Positions 15,351-24,211 are shown, numbered from the stretch's first letter. The stretch is 43,491 nucleotides of DNA from Deltaproteobacteria bacterium (GCA_019313905.1 JAFDAI010000008.1:1-43491); one strand, 5' to 3'. Numbers and translations: made by a program. Notes: generated by a model from the letters alone, not told the origin.

Positions 15351-16499
15351 CTACCATTCCATCTCAAGATCTTTTATCGCCGTCGTATCTTCTCCCCTTG
15401 CGCTCTTGATTGAATCAATTCCACGTCCTACTACTCCCTTCGTCGTAGCGTATGACAGGGCCGTTTTCTCAGTAATAAGCCCCTCCCGGTATAACCCTGT
15501 TATATAATCATCAAAGGTCACCATGCCAAAGGCATGTCCCGCCTCTATGATATCCTGAAACGTTTTGCCATCCGCTTCCCCATGAAGAATGGTATCCCTG
15601 ACCCGCAGATTGGTTTTGAGGATCTCAAAGGCGGCAACCCTTCCCCCGCCTATCTTTGGAAGAAGTTTTTGGCATATGATCCAGCGAATCGTATCAGCCA
15701 GACGTGCCCTGATCTGAGACTCCTCATCCAGGGGGAACATGCCTATAATGCGGTTGATTGTCTGTCCCGCGGTCATTGTGTGGAGAGAACTGAATACGAG
15801 ATGTCCTGTTTCCGCGGCGCTGAGACCTATCTCCATCGTCTCCCTGTCACGCATCTCACCGACAAGTATAACCTTGGGCGCCTGCCTTAACGCGGCACGA
15901 AGTCCGCTTGCAAAACTTATAAAGTCAACTCCGAGCTCCCGCTGATTGAAGGTAGCCATCTCATGCGAATGTCTATATTCCACAGGATCTTCAAGGGTTA
16001 TTACATGAACCGGCCGCTTTTCGTTTATCTCATTTAAGACAGCGGCCAGCGATGTGGTTTTGCCTGTTCCGGTCGCGCCGACAAACAACACAAACCCGTT
16101 TTTCTCCTCGGGAATTTCGAAAAACACCTTCGGGAGGCCTAATTCCTCACAGGTTGGTATCCTCTCCTCCAGTTTTCTCAGTACGGTGGAATAATTATCC
16201 CCCTGGGAGAATATATTGACCCTGAATCGCGCCCTGTCATGCAGCGCATAAGAAACATCACAGGAACCATCTTCGACCAGATCCCGCATAAGTCTGCGAT
16301 CCTTATTTATAAGATTCAGCGCAAATATCTCTGCCTGAAAAGGAGTGATTCGGGAAAGAGGAAACCCCAGGTCAACAACCTTCAATTCGCCGGAACTTTC
16401 CACCTGGGGAGGTTTTCCTACCGTGATATTCAGATCGGAGATATCTTTATGGAAATCGAGCATGAGTGTAAGTATGTAGTCAATTTCCTGCTTTCTCAT
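15351..16499 (-). CDS. PilT/PilU-family pilus retraction ATPase
   Basis: Hexameric ATPase of the type IV pilus retraction family. It has an N-terminal PAS-like domain, Walker A GATGTGKTT (about 142-150), the Asp box ITLEDPVEYRH, Walker B-type KVILVGEMRDRET, and the His box (GHLVFSSLHT). It is more divergent than the downstream-numbered paralogue (16552-17634), being closer in feel to PilU, and has a longer C-terminal tail. The operon order is pilT, this gene, then the receiver protein. No other pilus genes lie in the window. Confidence 0.85.
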   Translation of the reverse strand: MRKQEIDYILTLMLDFHKDISDLNITVGKPPQVESSGELKVVDLGFPLSRITPFQAEIFALNLINKDRRLMRDLVEDGSCDVSYALHDRARFRVNIFSQGDNYSTVLRKLEERIPTCEELGLPKVFFEIPEEKNGFVLFVGATGTGKTTSLAAVLNEINEKRPVHVITLEDPVEYRHSHEMATFNQRELGVDFISFASGLRAALRQAPKVILVGEMRDRETMEIGLSAAETGHLVFSSLHTMTAGQTINRIIGMFPLDEESQIRARLADTIRWIICQKLLPKIGGGRVAAFEILKTNLRVRDTILHGEADGKTFQDIIEAGHAFGMVTFDDYITGLYREGLITEKTALSYATTKGVVGRGIDSIKSARGEDTTAIKDLEMEW

Positions 16500-16551
16500 G
16501 GCAATTTTCCCCCTTCATCAAGCACCCTCGGATGAGCAATCAAAAACATTC

Positions 16552-17634
16552 CTATACCTCCGTAAAGTCAGTCGGGGATGTCTTTAAAAAACCCTTGAAT
16601 TTTGTCTTGTCATTAGCCTTAATATAAGCCTCTTCGGCGCTTATCCATCCCTTCTGCAAAAGATCCATAATGGAATCATCCAACAGCTGCATTCCATATT
16701 TCTTCCCCGTTTGTATCATGGAGGGAATCTGAAAGGTCTTGGACTCCCGTATAAGGTTGCGTACCGCCGGAGTGGCAATCATTATCTCAAGCGCCGCGCA
16801 ACGACCCTGTTTATCCGCACGCTTGAAAAGGACCTGGGCCAGGATAGCGCGGATGCCATCCGCCAGGGTTGACCTGATCTGCGTCTGCTCACTGGAAGGA
16901 AATACTTCTATAAGACGATCTACGGTCTTCGGCGCACTCGGTGTATGAACGGTCCCGAATACGAGATGCCCGGTTGATGCCGCTTCAATGGCAAGAGAGA
17001 TTGTTTCAAGATCCCGCAGTTCGCCCACCAGGATGATGTCGGGGTCCTCTCTAAGTGCCCCGCGGAGAGCGGAGGCAAAGGACATGGTATGCAATCCCAC
17101 CTCCCTCTGATTAACAATGCACCCTTTGCTCTCATGAACAAATTCGATAGGATCCTCAATAGTGATGATATGATCCTTACGCGTGCGGTTTGCCTCATCA
17201 ATAATGGCGGCTAGCGTAGTTGATTTACCGCTTCCGGTTGGCCCTGTAACCAGAACAAGCCCCCTTGGGAGTGACGCGAGCTTGGCGGTAACCGAGGGAA
17301 GTCCCAGCTGCATCGTTGTGAGAATCTTGCTGGGAATCTCTCTGAATACAGCCGCCACACCCACTCTCTGCTGAAAGAAGTTTGCGCGATATCTTGCAAG
17401 GTTTGGTATCTCGTATGCAAAATCCACATCACCTGTTTCTTCAAACCGTTTAATCTTATGCTCCGGTGTTATTTCATACAGCATAGCTTTAAGTTCATCA
17501 CTCTTCAGAGGAGAATATTTAACCCGTTCCATTTCACCTCTGACCCTCAAGGCGGGTTGCTGTCCGGCAATGAGATGTAGATCCGACGCACCTTGTTCAT
17601 TCATTAACTTGAAAAAAGCATCTATCTTCGCCAT
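16552..17634 (-). CDS. pilT: Type IV pilus retraction ATPase PilT
   Basis: Retraction motor for type IV pili. It shows the PilT features in order: ASDLHLIAGQQPALRVRGE near the N terminus, Walker A GPTGSGKST, Asp box (ITIEDPIEFVHE), Walker B-type DIILVGELRDLET, and the His box GHLVFGTVHT with the AIRAE-like region replaced by later C-terminal helices. The ATG at 17634 has a GGGAGGAG ribosome binding site seven bases upstream; a GTG five codons earlier would sit inside that site and is rejected. It is the first gene of the minus-strand retraction operon. Confidence 0.92.
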   Translation of the reverse strand: MAKIDAFFKLMNEQGASDLHLIAGQQPALRVRGEMERVKYSPLKSDELKAMLYEITPEHKIKRFEETGDVDFAYEIPNLARYRANFFQQRVGVAAVFREIPSKILTTMQLGLPSVTAKLASLPRGLVLVTGPTGSGKSTTLAAIIDEANRTRKDHIITIEDPIEFVHESKGCIVNQREVGLHTMSFASALRGALREDPDIILVGELRDLETISLAIEAASTGHLVFGTVHTPSAPKTVDRLIEVFPSSEQTQIRSTLADGIRAILAQVLFKRADKQGRCAALEIMIATPAVRNLIRESKTFQIPSMIQTGKKYGMQLLDDSIMDLLQKGWISAEEAYIKANDKTKFKGFLKTSPTDFTEV

Positions 17635-17689
17635 ATACACTCCTCCCACAACGAGCGTTATATATTCGTTATATATTATAGAGATTTAA

Positions 17690-17717
17690 ACTATAGAAAA
17701 AAGGGGATAATTGTCAA
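17690..17717 (-). promoter_or_regulatory. Predicted sigma70-type promoter of pilT operon
   Basis: On the minus strand, TTGACA (17717-17712), 16 bases, then TATAGT (17695-17690). The predicted leader contains a direct repeat, CGTTATATATT twice in tandem (about 17657-17678), just before the pilT ribosome binding site. Confidence 0.6.
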
Positions 17718-17795
17718 GGAATAAGAACAAAATAAGAGCACTGCGGCAAAATGCATTTCTTCACGAGCGAAAAGAACGGACTTTCCATGAAACTG

Positions 17796-18056
17796 TCAGA
17801 GTTGCTTCTTTTTCTTCAACGCATCTGCAATATCGAATATGGTTGCGATTTTGTCCCCTGGCGGTTGATTAAAACAGCGATCCCACTCCTCCGGTGTAAG
17901 TTGTTTCCTCAGATAGGTTTCCACGGGAAAGTATGTCTGCCAGCAGGTGATAACACGCGGGCATGGAAGATCGCCTCTTTCCTGCATGCAGTAACCAAAG
18001 GTAACCTCTCCGCCAAGTCGGGGACACCTGATCTCTAAATCTTTATATTTTCCCAT
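17796..18056 (-). CDS. Small cysteine-containing protein, function unknown
   Basis: 86-residue soluble protein. Its four N-terminal-half cysteines are spaced C-x11-C-x8-C-x5-C (residues 11, 23, 32, 38), within CPRLGGEVTFGYC and CPRVITC, and could bind zinc or an iron-sulfur cluster. The C terminus is charged and helical (ATIFDIADALKKKKQ). There is no signal peptide. I do not recognise the family. It has no obvious partner and only a weak AGG upstream of its ATG. Confidence 0.6.
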   Translation of the reverse strand: MGKYKDLEIRCPRLGGEVTFGYCMQERGDLPCPRVITCWQTYFPVETYLRKQLTPEEWDRCFNQPPGDKIATIFDIADALKKKKQL

Positions 18057-18205
18057 TTGTTATGATACCTGGCCCGGACAAGCCGGAACCAAAGAGGCGA
18101 TGTTTAATTTTGAATGTTTAATGTTTAATTAAAAACGTTATTACGAAAACACGAAAAATAAGATTTGATTTCGTGCTTTCTTTTTTTCTGTGGTTTCGTG
18201 ATAGT

Positions 18206-18294
18206 TTTTAATTCGTTAGCATTTCACTTGACCTCTTGAATCCTTGACCCCTTGAATCCTTCTGGTAACTACAACTAATCGGGGACTGGTCCAT
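18206..18294. repeat. Remnant of four-helix-bundle-associated repeat
   Basis: TAGCATTTCACTTGA, the TTGAATCC/TTGACCCC units and ACTACAACTAATC match the start region of the four-helix-bundle gene at 13210-13313. The minus-strand reading frame from the matching ATG (18222) hits a stop after four codons (M-L-T-N-stop), and the rest of the gene is absent. Confidence 0.6.
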
Positions 18295-18304
18295 TAGCCA
18301 GTAT

Positions 18305-18337
18305 CGCCGGGAGGAATCATATCCATTCCTCCCGGCG
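18305..18337 (-). terminator. Strong hairpin downstream of trpB2
   Basis: CGCCGGGAGGAAT pairs perfectly over 13 base pairs with ATTCCTCCCGGCG across a 7-base loop, 13 bases after the trpB2 stop. It lacks a T-tract, so it may work as a stabilising or Rho-assisted end. Confidence 0.6.
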
Positions 18338-18350
18338 ACTCATATCAGAT

Positions 18351-19712
18351 TTACGGCTTTGGATATTGCCCGACTGTCTTTTTCGCCTTCTCGATCTCAC
18401 TTTCAGGAAGTTCATAATCTGTAAGCTTTCCGGAAAGGTATGCATCATATGAGGCAAGATCTACGAGCCCGTGGCCACTCCAGTTGAAAAGAATTACTTT
18501 TTCCTTTCCTTCTTCTTTAGCACGTCTCGCCTCTTCAGCAACAGCCGCAATGGCATGATGCGTTTCCGGAGCAGGAATGAAACCTTCTGTTCTCGCCCAT
18601 TTTACGCCAAGATCAAAAGTCTCAAGCTGATGGTAAGCTCTGCCTTCAATGATATTTTCTTTAACAAGGTGACTGATAATCGGTGCCATGCCATGATATC
18701 TCAGCCCGCCGGCGTGAATCGGGGCGGGGACAAAATCGTGCCCGAGGCTGTGCATGGGGAGTAGAGGCGTTGTCATCGCGAGATCACCAAAGTCGTAGGC
18801 AAAAGGTGCTCTGGTTATAGATGGACATGATGCGGGTTCGGCGGCAATTATTGATATATCTTTACCGTGAATCTTATCTCTGACATAGGGTAAGCACAGA
18901 CCGGCAAAGTTGCTTCCCCCACCGGCACAACCGATAACCACATCGGGATACTCGCCAATCTTTTCCATTTGTTTTTGGGCTTCCTGCCCGACAATTGTCT
19001 GATGTAAAAGAACATGGTTCAGAACACTTCCGAGAGAATAGCGGGCATCTTCCTGCCCCATCATATCTTCAATTGCCTCGCTTATAGCGATACCGAGACT
19101 TCCAGGTGAATCCGGATTTTCAGCAAGGATTTTCCTTCCCGTCTCTGTCAGATTGCTCGGACTGGGAAAGCAATCGGCGCCCCACGTCTGCATCATCAGT
19201 CGCCTGTATGGTTTTTGATCATAACTGACCCTTACCATGAATACCCTGCACTCAAGGCCGAACATATTGCAGGCCATACTCAGGGCGCTGCCCCACTGAC
19301 CGGCGCCGGTTTCAGTGGAGATTCTTTTTACTCCGGCAATTTTATTGTAATACGCCTGAGCAACGGCGGTATTCGGCTTATGAGAACCAGCCGGGCTCAC
19401 TCCCTCGTTTTTGTAATAGATCTTTACCGGAGCATCCAGAAGTTTTTCGAAATTATATGCCCGGTAGAGCGGGCTGGGCCGCCATATCAGATATTTTTCC
19501 AGAACTTCTTCGGGAATATCTATCCAGCGCTCCGGGCTCATTTCCTGTTCAATAAGATTCATGGGAAAAATTGCCGCCATATCGTCAGGATTCAGGGGCT
19601 TTCCTGTCCCTGGATGGAGAGGCGGACTCATAGGAGTCGGCATATCGGCCAGGATGTTGTACCACTGCCTTGGGATCTCATCCTCATTCAAGAATACTTT
19701 TACCTGCTTCAT
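18351..19712 (-). CDS. trpB: Tryptophan synthase beta chain, TrpB2 type
   Basis: PLP enzyme condensing indole with serine to tryptophan. The 453-residue length and the extended N-terminal region are features of the TrpB2 subfamily, which does not pair with TrpA in the usual way. It has WRPSPLYRA, the PLP lysine in AGSHKPN (Lys112), ETGAGQWG, and the phosphate-binding [11 protein letters not shown]. The ATG at 19712 has a perfect AAGGAGG site; upstream in-frame codons belong to the attenuator leader. There is no trpA next to it. Expression is probably controlled by attenuation (see the leader peptide at 19860-19925). Confidence 0.92.
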   Translation of the reverse strand: MKQVKVFLNEDEIPRQWYNILADMPTPMSPPLHPGTGKPLNPDDMAAIFPMNLIEQEMSPERWIDIPEEVLEKYLIWRPSPLYRAYNFEKLLDAPVKIYYKNEGVSPAGSHKPNTAVAQAYYNKIAGVKRISTETGAGQWGSALSMACNMFGLECRVFMVRVSYDQKPYRRLMMQTWGADCFPSPSNLTETGRKILAENPDSPGSLGIAISEAIEDMMGQEDARYSLGSVLNHVLLHQTIVGQEAQKQMEKIGEYPDVVIGCAGGGSNFAGLCLPYVRDKIHGKDISIIAAEPASCPSITRAPFAYDFGDLAMTTPLLPMHSLGHDFVPAPIHAGGLRYHGMAPIISHLVKENIIEGRAYHQLETFDLGVKWARTEGFIPAPETHHAIAAVAEEARRAKEEGKEKVILFNWSGHGLVDLASYDAYLSGKLTDYELPESEIEKAKKTVGQYPKP

Positions 19713-19764
19713 AATAGTTCCTCCTTTTTCTATATTGACCAAAGTTAAAATCCGACAGTACGAT

Positions 19765-19797
19765 AAAAACAAAAGCACCATGAGAAAATCCCATGGC
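19765..19797 (-). terminator. Second terminator-like hairpin in trpB2 leader
   Basis: CCATGGGA-TTT-TCTCATGG (one G-T wobble, 3-base loop) is followed by TGCTTTTGTTTTT. It lies between the attenuator and the trpB2 ribosome binding site. Confidence 0.5.
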
Positions 19798-19809
19798 ATC
19801 TTATAACCA

Positions 19810-19842
19810 AATAAAAAGCCGTGGAAAATTCCATCCACGGCC
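19810..19842 (-). terminator. Attenuator terminator of trpB2
   Basis: GCCGTGGA (19841-19834) pairs with TCCACGGC (19825-19818) across an 8-base loop and is followed by TTTTTATTT: a standard intrinsic terminator inside the leader. It starts 18 bases after the leader-peptide stop codon. Confidence 0.75.
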
Positions 19843-19859
19843 GGCGAACACTTCGACAT

Positions 19860-19925
19860 CTACGTGGACAGATCCTGACAGACCTGCCGCCACCAGAAAA
19901 ATCTGTTTTCTACTACCGGATACAT
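19860..19925 (-). CDS. trp-type leader peptide with tandem Trp codons
   Basis: A 21-codon open frame, M-Y-P-V-V-E-N-R-F-F-W-W-R-Q-V-C-Q-D-L-S-T-stop, with two consecutive TGG codons at 19895-19890. Trp is the rarest residue and the gene controlled is trpB, so the arrangement matches classical ribosome-mediated attenuation. A ribosome stalled at TGG TGG leaves TCCACG free to form the antiterminator. One that reaches the stop covers it and lets the terminator form. An AGGGG lies 11 bases before the ATG. It is too short for most gene finders. Confidence 0.75.
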   Translation of the reverse strand: MYPVVENRFFWWRQVCQDLST

Positions 19926-19958
19926 CGTTAAAATAACCCCTGTCAATTGTTTCTGTTT

Positions 19959-19987
19959 GTAGAAACATACTTGAAGTCGGTTGTCAA
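19959..19987 (-). promoter_or_regulatory. Predicted promoter of trpB2 leader
   Basis: TTGACA (19987-19982), 17 bases, then a weak TTCTAC (19964-19959) on the minus strand. Transcription would start about 27 bases before the leader-peptide ATG. A second TTGACA lies at about 19944-19939 but would start transcription inside the peptide. Confidence 0.4.
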
Positions 19988-20012
19988 GATAAAAATTTCT
20001 TGTGTTCTTTTT

Positions 20013-20312
20013 TTACGCCATTCTCTTGATGTCTTTCCTGTTTATACCTGAGATTGAAACTTTCTTGTTTTTTGATTTGTGTCCGGATATGATTTTTATC
20101 TGAGATTTTTTTACTCCCAGCATGTCAGAAAGGAATTTTATGCACTCTTTGTTGGCCGCACCTTCAACAGGGGGTGCCGTTATCCTGATCTTCAGGGCGT
20201 CACCTTGAACACCCGCAAGCTCACATCTGGACGCGCGCGGAATAACCCTGATACTGAATACGACACCATTCTCTGTCTCACTGACCGGAATCATGATTCT
20301 CTCTTGTTCCAT
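20013..20312 (-). CDS. YggU/DUF167 family protein
   Basis: 99-residue member of the UPF0235 (YggU/DUF167) family. It is recognised by FSIRVIPRASRCEL at the N terminus and the highly conserved APPVEGAANKECIKFLSDMLGV, with the terminal SGHKSKNKKVSISG. The biochemical function is unknown. The gene is commonly found beside yggT and proC, as here. Ends 300 bases before the trpB2 start; the leader between them has its own promoter. Confidence 0.88.
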   Translation of the reverse strand: MEQERIMIPVSETENGVVFSIRVIPRASRCELAGVQGDALKIRITAPPVEGAANKECIKFLSDMLGVKKSQIKIISGHKSKNKKVSISGINRKDIKRMA

Positions 20313-20401
20313 GTATCCAGAAGATCAATATTGAATCTGAGATCGAAATTTTTGATTGTTTATATCCAAGGGCGTAATCTTCATAAGCAGACTTCTCCCA
20401 T

Positions 20402-20701
20402 TTACCTTAAATTGACCGCGATCTGCAGCATGGTCCTTACAAGAAAATTTTGCAGGAACACAATTATCAGAATCACAATAACCGGGGAGAAATCCATCCC
20501 GAGACCTCTCAGGGGAATCCATCTCCTAACCTGGTAGAGCACAGGCTCGGTGGCCCTGTATAAAAACCGGACTATTGGATTATACGGATCAGGATTGATC
20601 CAAGAGATCAGAGCCCTTATAATAATGAGCCACATATATATGGTAAGTCCCATATCGATAATCCTGGCAAGCGCCTCTACGAAATTTCCTAATACAAACA
20701 T
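20402..20701 (-). CDS. YggT family membrane protein
   Basis: 99-residue integral membrane protein of the YggT family with two hydrophobic segments (about 9-30 and 67-90). It has the family motif SWINPDPYNPIVRFLYRATEPVL followed by RRWIPLRGLGMDFSPVIVIL. Family members are linked to osmotic stress and division-site or proC neighbourhoods; the precise role is unknown. The ATG at 20701, with an AGGGGAAG site, is chosen over an upstream ATG at 20758. It is divergent from proC. Confidence 0.88.
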   Translation of the reverse strand: MFVLGNFVEALARIIDMGLTIYMWLIIIRALISWINPDPYNPIVRFLYRATEPVLYQVRRWIPLRGLGMDFSPVIVILIIVFLQNFLVRTMLQIAVNLR

Positions 20702-20847
20702 CTCTTCCCCTTTACATTGAAATAGGTTATGAATAGTAATTGCTGTTTTAAAAGTCAAGATTTATGTTTCCCGGAAGGACGGAAAGAACTATGCTTCCCG
20801 GAATATAAACTCGCATAATCTGCAAACAGGGAGGTCATCACACAGAA

Positions 20848-21657
20848 ATGTCGGGGAAAAAGATATACATAATAGGTGGAGGGAATATGGGTGAGGCGCT
20901 CGCCGGAGGAATTCTTTCAGGCGGCCTGGCACAGGCAGAGGATATAACCATACATGACATACTGGAGGAACGACTTGCTTACTTTAAAAATAGATATCAC
21001 GTAAATGTGTCGGAGAATGTTTCAGGGGCCATAGAAACTTCTGACATTGTTATACTGGCGGTAAAACCACAGAACATGGAAAAGGTATTAGAGGACATAG
21101 CAGGCGCTATCGAGGATAAACTTATTATATCCATTGCGGCGGGCATTACCCTCGGATTTATAGAGGAACACCTGGGCGAAAAAACCCGCGCAGTCAGGGT
21201 AATGCCGAATACTCCCGCCCTCATAGGCGAAGGTGCGGCGGCCCTTGCCGGCGGGAAAAACGCCACAGACAACGATATCACCACAGCCCGACGGATATTC
21301 GATTCCGTCGGAGTCACCGTTGTCGTTAAAGAGGGACTCATCGATGCGGTCACCGGCCTGAGCGGAAGTGGTCCCGCTTATGGATTTATTATCATAGACG
21401 CGCTTACAAAAGCAGGCATCAGCCAGGGGCTTGAAGCCGGGACCGCGTTGAAATTAGCGTCTCAAACCATGTTAGGCGCCGCGAAACTCTGTCTCAACGG
21501 AGACAGGACGCCGACCCAGCTCACAGATATGGTAACATCCCCCGGCGGTACCACAATAGAAGGTATAAAGGCGCTCGAGGCCGGAAGAATCAGAGAAACG
21601 CTCGCGGCGGCAGTAAAAGCCGCGACAAAGAGATCAAAGGAACTGGGAAAGAAATAG
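20848..21657 (+). CDS. proC: Pyrroline-5-carboxylate reductase
   Basis: Last step of proline synthesis: NAD(P)H-dependent reduction of 1-pyrroline-5-carboxylate. Rossmann GGGNMGEAL (10-18), AVKPQNM (about 72-78), VRVMPNTPALIGEG (about 115-128), GLSGSGPAY (about 170-178) and the signature DMVTSPGGTTIEGI (about 228-241). 269 residues is normal. The best GGGAGG lies 13 bases before the ATG, a rather wide spacing. Confidence 0.95.
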   Translation: MSGKKIYIIGGGNMGEALAGGILSGGLAQAEDITIHDILEERLAYFKNRYHVNVSENVSGAIETSDIVILAVKPQNMEKVLEDIAGAIEDKLIISIAAGITLGFIEEHLGEKTRAVRVMPNTPALIGEGAAALAGGKNATDNDITTARRIFDSVGVTVVVKEGLIDAVTGLSGSGPAYGFIIIDALTKAGISQGLEAGTALKLASQTMLGAAKLCLNGDRTPTQLTDMVTSPGGTTIEGIKALEAGRIRETLAAAVKAATKRSKELGKK

Positions 21658-21750
21658 AAAACCGGGAAGAGCCTTCGCCGGGAAATTACTCATCTGGGCC
21701 GGTATAACTGTTCCGTTCTTCGTCAAAAACAGAAAATAAGGAGACATGTT

Positions 21751-23205
21751 ATGGCATTAAAAACTGCGGAAGAATTTATTGAAAGTATCAAAAAGATGAA
21801 GCCAAGGGTCTTTATGAATGGAAAGAAAATCGAAAATATCCTGGATAATCCGGTGACAAGAACCGTGGTAGAGGCCAACAAGGCAAGTTACGAGTGGGCA
21901 CTTGATCCCAGATATCAGGATATTATGACCACAATCTCCCCTCTGACAAACGAGAGGATCAACCGATATACCCATGTATCTCAAAGCATCGAAGATCTGG
22001 TAGATAAGGCGAATGCGGGTACCTTTACCGCTGAAAATCTGGGAACCTGCATCTACAGGTGTGTGGGATTGGATACCTTTCATTCACTCTGGGCCAATAC
22101 ATGGGAGATGGATCAAAAACTGGGCACATCATATTTCCCGCGATTTCAGGAATATCTCAAATATGTACAGGAAAATGACCTGTCCGTGGCCGGTGCCCTC
22201 ACAGAACCAAGGGGACTGAGAGACGAGGAACTTAAAGACTGGTCTGATCCTTATCTTTCCCTGAAAATAGTGGAGAAAAAATCGGATGGTATTGTGGTTA
22301 ACGGGTGCAAGATAAACATATCGGGAGCTTATGCCGGCAATGAAATAGTTATTCTGCCACAGATGGCTCATTATGCCGGAGAGGAAGATTACGCCGTTGC
22401 CTTTGCCATTCCTGCCGATACCGAAGGGATCACTTATATATGCCAGTACACTCCTGAATCTGCGGAGAGGGAACAAGCGGATGATATATCCGAGCTTGGG
22501 AATCCTGTATTCGGACAGAGAGAAACCAGCATGGTAGTTTTTGACAATGTTTTCGTACCATGGGAAAGGGTTTTTCACTGTGGCGAACTAAAATATTCAG
22601 GCAAGCTGGTTGAAAGATTTGCCAGGACTCACAGAATGACATGTGGCGGTACATGTAAGGTAGGGTTTATGAATATTATCATCGGCGCATGCAAATTGTT
22701 GCAGGAATATAAGGGAATGGAAAAAGCAACTCATATTAACGATGAAATCCTGGAGATGGTAGTATTAAGAGAAACCGCCAGGGCATGCGGTTTAACATCG
22801 GCCACTTTAGGGTGTGAAGATCCGGTGGGATCAGGCGCATTTCTTCCAAACGAAATAATGGGTAATGTTTCCAAATTAAATGTGTGCCATGCTTTCTGGA
22901 GAGTACTGGAGCTTGCCGGGGATATAGGCGGTGGTCTAACGGTAACGCTTCCTTCCATGAAAGAACTCAAGAACCCTGAAACAAAGGATTATGTGGAAAA
23001 ATATCTGGGTTTTGGCTCTCCTGCCGGGGCTGAAAATATCATGAAAGTAACCAAGGTAATTCAAAACTGGACATCCGGACTGCATGGAGTGGGCACCTAC
23101 CATGGCGCAGGCCCTGTCATGACACAGAAGATCATGCTGAACAAACTGGTTGGCTATGATAAAGAGATGAAGTTGGTTAAGAAGGCTCTCAACATTAAAG
23201 ATTAA
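21751..23205 (+). CDS. 4-hydroxybutyryl-CoA dehydratase-like flavoprotein
   Basis: 484-residue member of the 4-hydroxyphenylacetate 3-hydroxylase/4-hydroxybutyryl-CoA dehydratase (AbfD) superfamily. The residues that bind the [4Fe-4S] cluster in clostridial AbfD (C-x3-C, His, Cys) appear conserved: Cys100 and Cys104 (TCIYRCVG), His294 and Cys302 (THRMTCGGTCKVG, one residue longer than in AbfD). This favours a radical dehydratase over a flavin monooxygenase. The likely reaction is 4-hydroxybutyryl-CoA to crotonyl-CoA. RBS AAGGAG. It sits just upstream of phaE-phaC-phaJ, so crotonyl-CoA could feed polymer. Substrate could also be a related 4-hydroxyacyl-CoA or vinylacetyl-CoA. Confidence 0.78.
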   Translation: MALKTAEEFIESIKKMKPRVFMNGKKIENILDNPVTRTVVEANKASYEWALDPRYQDIMTTISPLTNERINRYTHVSQSIEDLVDKANAGTFTAENLGTCIYRCVGLDTFHSLWANTWEMDQKLGTSYFPRFQEYLKYVQENDLSVAGALTEPRGLRDEELKDWSDPYLSLKIVEKKSDGIVVNGCKINISGAYAGNEIVILPQMAHYAGEEDYAVAFAIPADTEGITYICQYTPESAEREQADDISELGNPVFGQRETSMVVFDNVFVPWERVFHCGELKYSGKLVERFARTHRMTCGGTCKVGFMNIIIGACKLLQEYKGMEKATHINDEILEMVVLRETARACGLTSATLGCEDPVGSGAFLPNEIMGNVSKLNVCHAFWRVLELAGDIGGGLTVTLPSMKELKNPETKDYVEKYLGFGSPAGAENIMKVTKVIQNWTSGLHGVGTYHGAGPVMTQKIMLNKLVGYDKEMKLVKKALNIKD

Positions 23206-23326
23206 TGGTCTTGACTTGAACAGTACTACAAATTGTGCTAAAAATTGGGCATAAAAAGCATTGTCGTGTTTATCACAGTAATGATGAATTCGCCGGGAAA
23301 CGGATATTATAAAGGAGTTGTAAATC

Positions 23327-24211
23327 ATGAGCGAAAATAAGAAAGAAGAGACTTATCCCGAATCTTTGATGTCTTTCTGGATGAAGTCGGCAACGGATTT
23401 CTGGGGACCGACATACCGGATGTGGTCCGATGCCGCCGAGCCGTTTCAGCCAAAAGGTTTTGAAAGCAAGTCCCGGAAATCATGGCAATTTACTCCTGAG
23501 ATGTGGCAATCGTTTGTTTCGACGTTGAGTGCACCGGAAAGCGTAAATGCCCTGTTTAAAGGAATGAGCATACTACCGGAAGTAATATTACAGACACTCC
23601 AGTCGGGGTGGGGAGGATATTCCGATTTACAAAAGGAATGGATGGAAAAGGCATCGAGAATCGGAAAGCGAATGGAACCCGGTAAATTTGAGGATATTGA
23701 TAAAGATCTATTCAAGGCCTGGTCCGAAGTTTATGAAAAGGAATTCAGGCAGTTCCTGAATGTTCCTCAGATAGGCTTAACCCGCTTTTATCAGGAGAGA
23801 ATGAGCCAGGCATTAGACCGCTTCAATCTTTTCGAGATTGCTATGTCTGAATTTATGAACCTGTTGAATCTGCCTATGGAGAAGTCTGCAAAAGCTATGT
23901 CTGAAAAACTGGAAGAGGTAACAGAGAAGGGAGAACTGTCTGAAAATTTTGAAGAATACTATAGAGAGTGGATAAAAATATTAGAAGGACATTACATGAT
24001 CCTCTTTAAATCATCCGAATATATACAGGGCTTAAACAATGTTCTTGATGCCGGGGAAAATTACTCTTCAGCCAAAAATCATTTAATTGAAGATATCCTG
24101 CAATCTTCCCCCGTTGCGACCAATAGGGATATGGATGAACTTTATAAGGAAATTTATCTGCTGAAAAAGGAAGTTAAGAAACTTTCGAAAAAAGCATTTA
24201 ATTTAAAATAA
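23327..24211 (+). CDS. phaE: Class III PHA synthase subunit PhaE
   Basis: Non-catalytic partner of class III polyhydroxyalkanoate synthase. 294 residues, mostly helical, with aromatic-rich motifs (SFWMKSATDFWGPTYRMW), a PhaE-like middle (FYQERMSQALDRFNLFEIAMSEFMNLLNLP) and a terminal heptad-like coiled coil (about 265-290, MDELYKEIYLLKKEVKKLSKKA). PhaE proteins vary widely; the adjacent phaC supports the call. RBS AAAGGAG. A 27-base gap precedes phaC. Confidence 0.85.
   Translation: MSENKKEETYPESLMSFWMKSATDFWGPTYRMWSDAAEPFQPKGFESKSRKSWQFTPEMWQSFVSTLSAPESVNALFKGMSILPEVILQTLQSGWGGYSDLQKEWMEKASRIGKRMEPGKFEDIDKDLFKAWSEVYEKEFRQFLNVPQIGLTRFYQERMSQALDRFNLFEIAMSEFMNLLNLPMEKSAKAMSEKLEEVTEKGELSENFEEYYREWIKILEGHYMILFKSSEYIQGLNNVLDAGENYSSAKNHLIEDILQSSPVATNRDMDELYKEIYLLKKEVKKLSKKAFNLK

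Larger units (their letters stand above)
18057..18350. other. Intergenic region with repeat remnant and terminator
   Basis: These 294 bases between trpB2 and the Cys-containing protein contain A/T-rich repeats (TGTTTAAT units near 18103-18128), a CACGAAA/TTTCGTG inverted pair (18152-18177), the four-helix-bundle remnant and the trpB2 hairpin. Confidence 0.5.
19713..20012 (-). promoter_or_regulatory. trpB2 leader region with attenuator
   Basis: The 300-base leader contains, in transcription order, a promoter, a 21-residue leader peptide with adjacent Trp codons, a terminator hairpin with T-tract, a second terminator-like hairpin and the ribosome binding site. TCCACG (19868-19863), overlapping the end of the leader peptide, can pair with CGTGGA (19839-19834) of the first terminator arm as an antiterminator. 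Confidence 0.7.

Noticed and set aside
15040-15507. Reading frame on + opposite the receiver and pilU-like genes
   Set aside because: Antisense shadow without ribosome binding site or domain.
19713-19859. N-terminal extension of trpB2
   Set aside because: The in-frame codons run through two terminator hairpins; the ATG at 19712 has a perfect ribosome binding site and the family start.
19713-20012. T-box or known riboswitch before trpB2
   Set aside because: No T-box AGGGTGGNACCGCG element or known aptamer was found; the Trp-codon leader explains the structure better.
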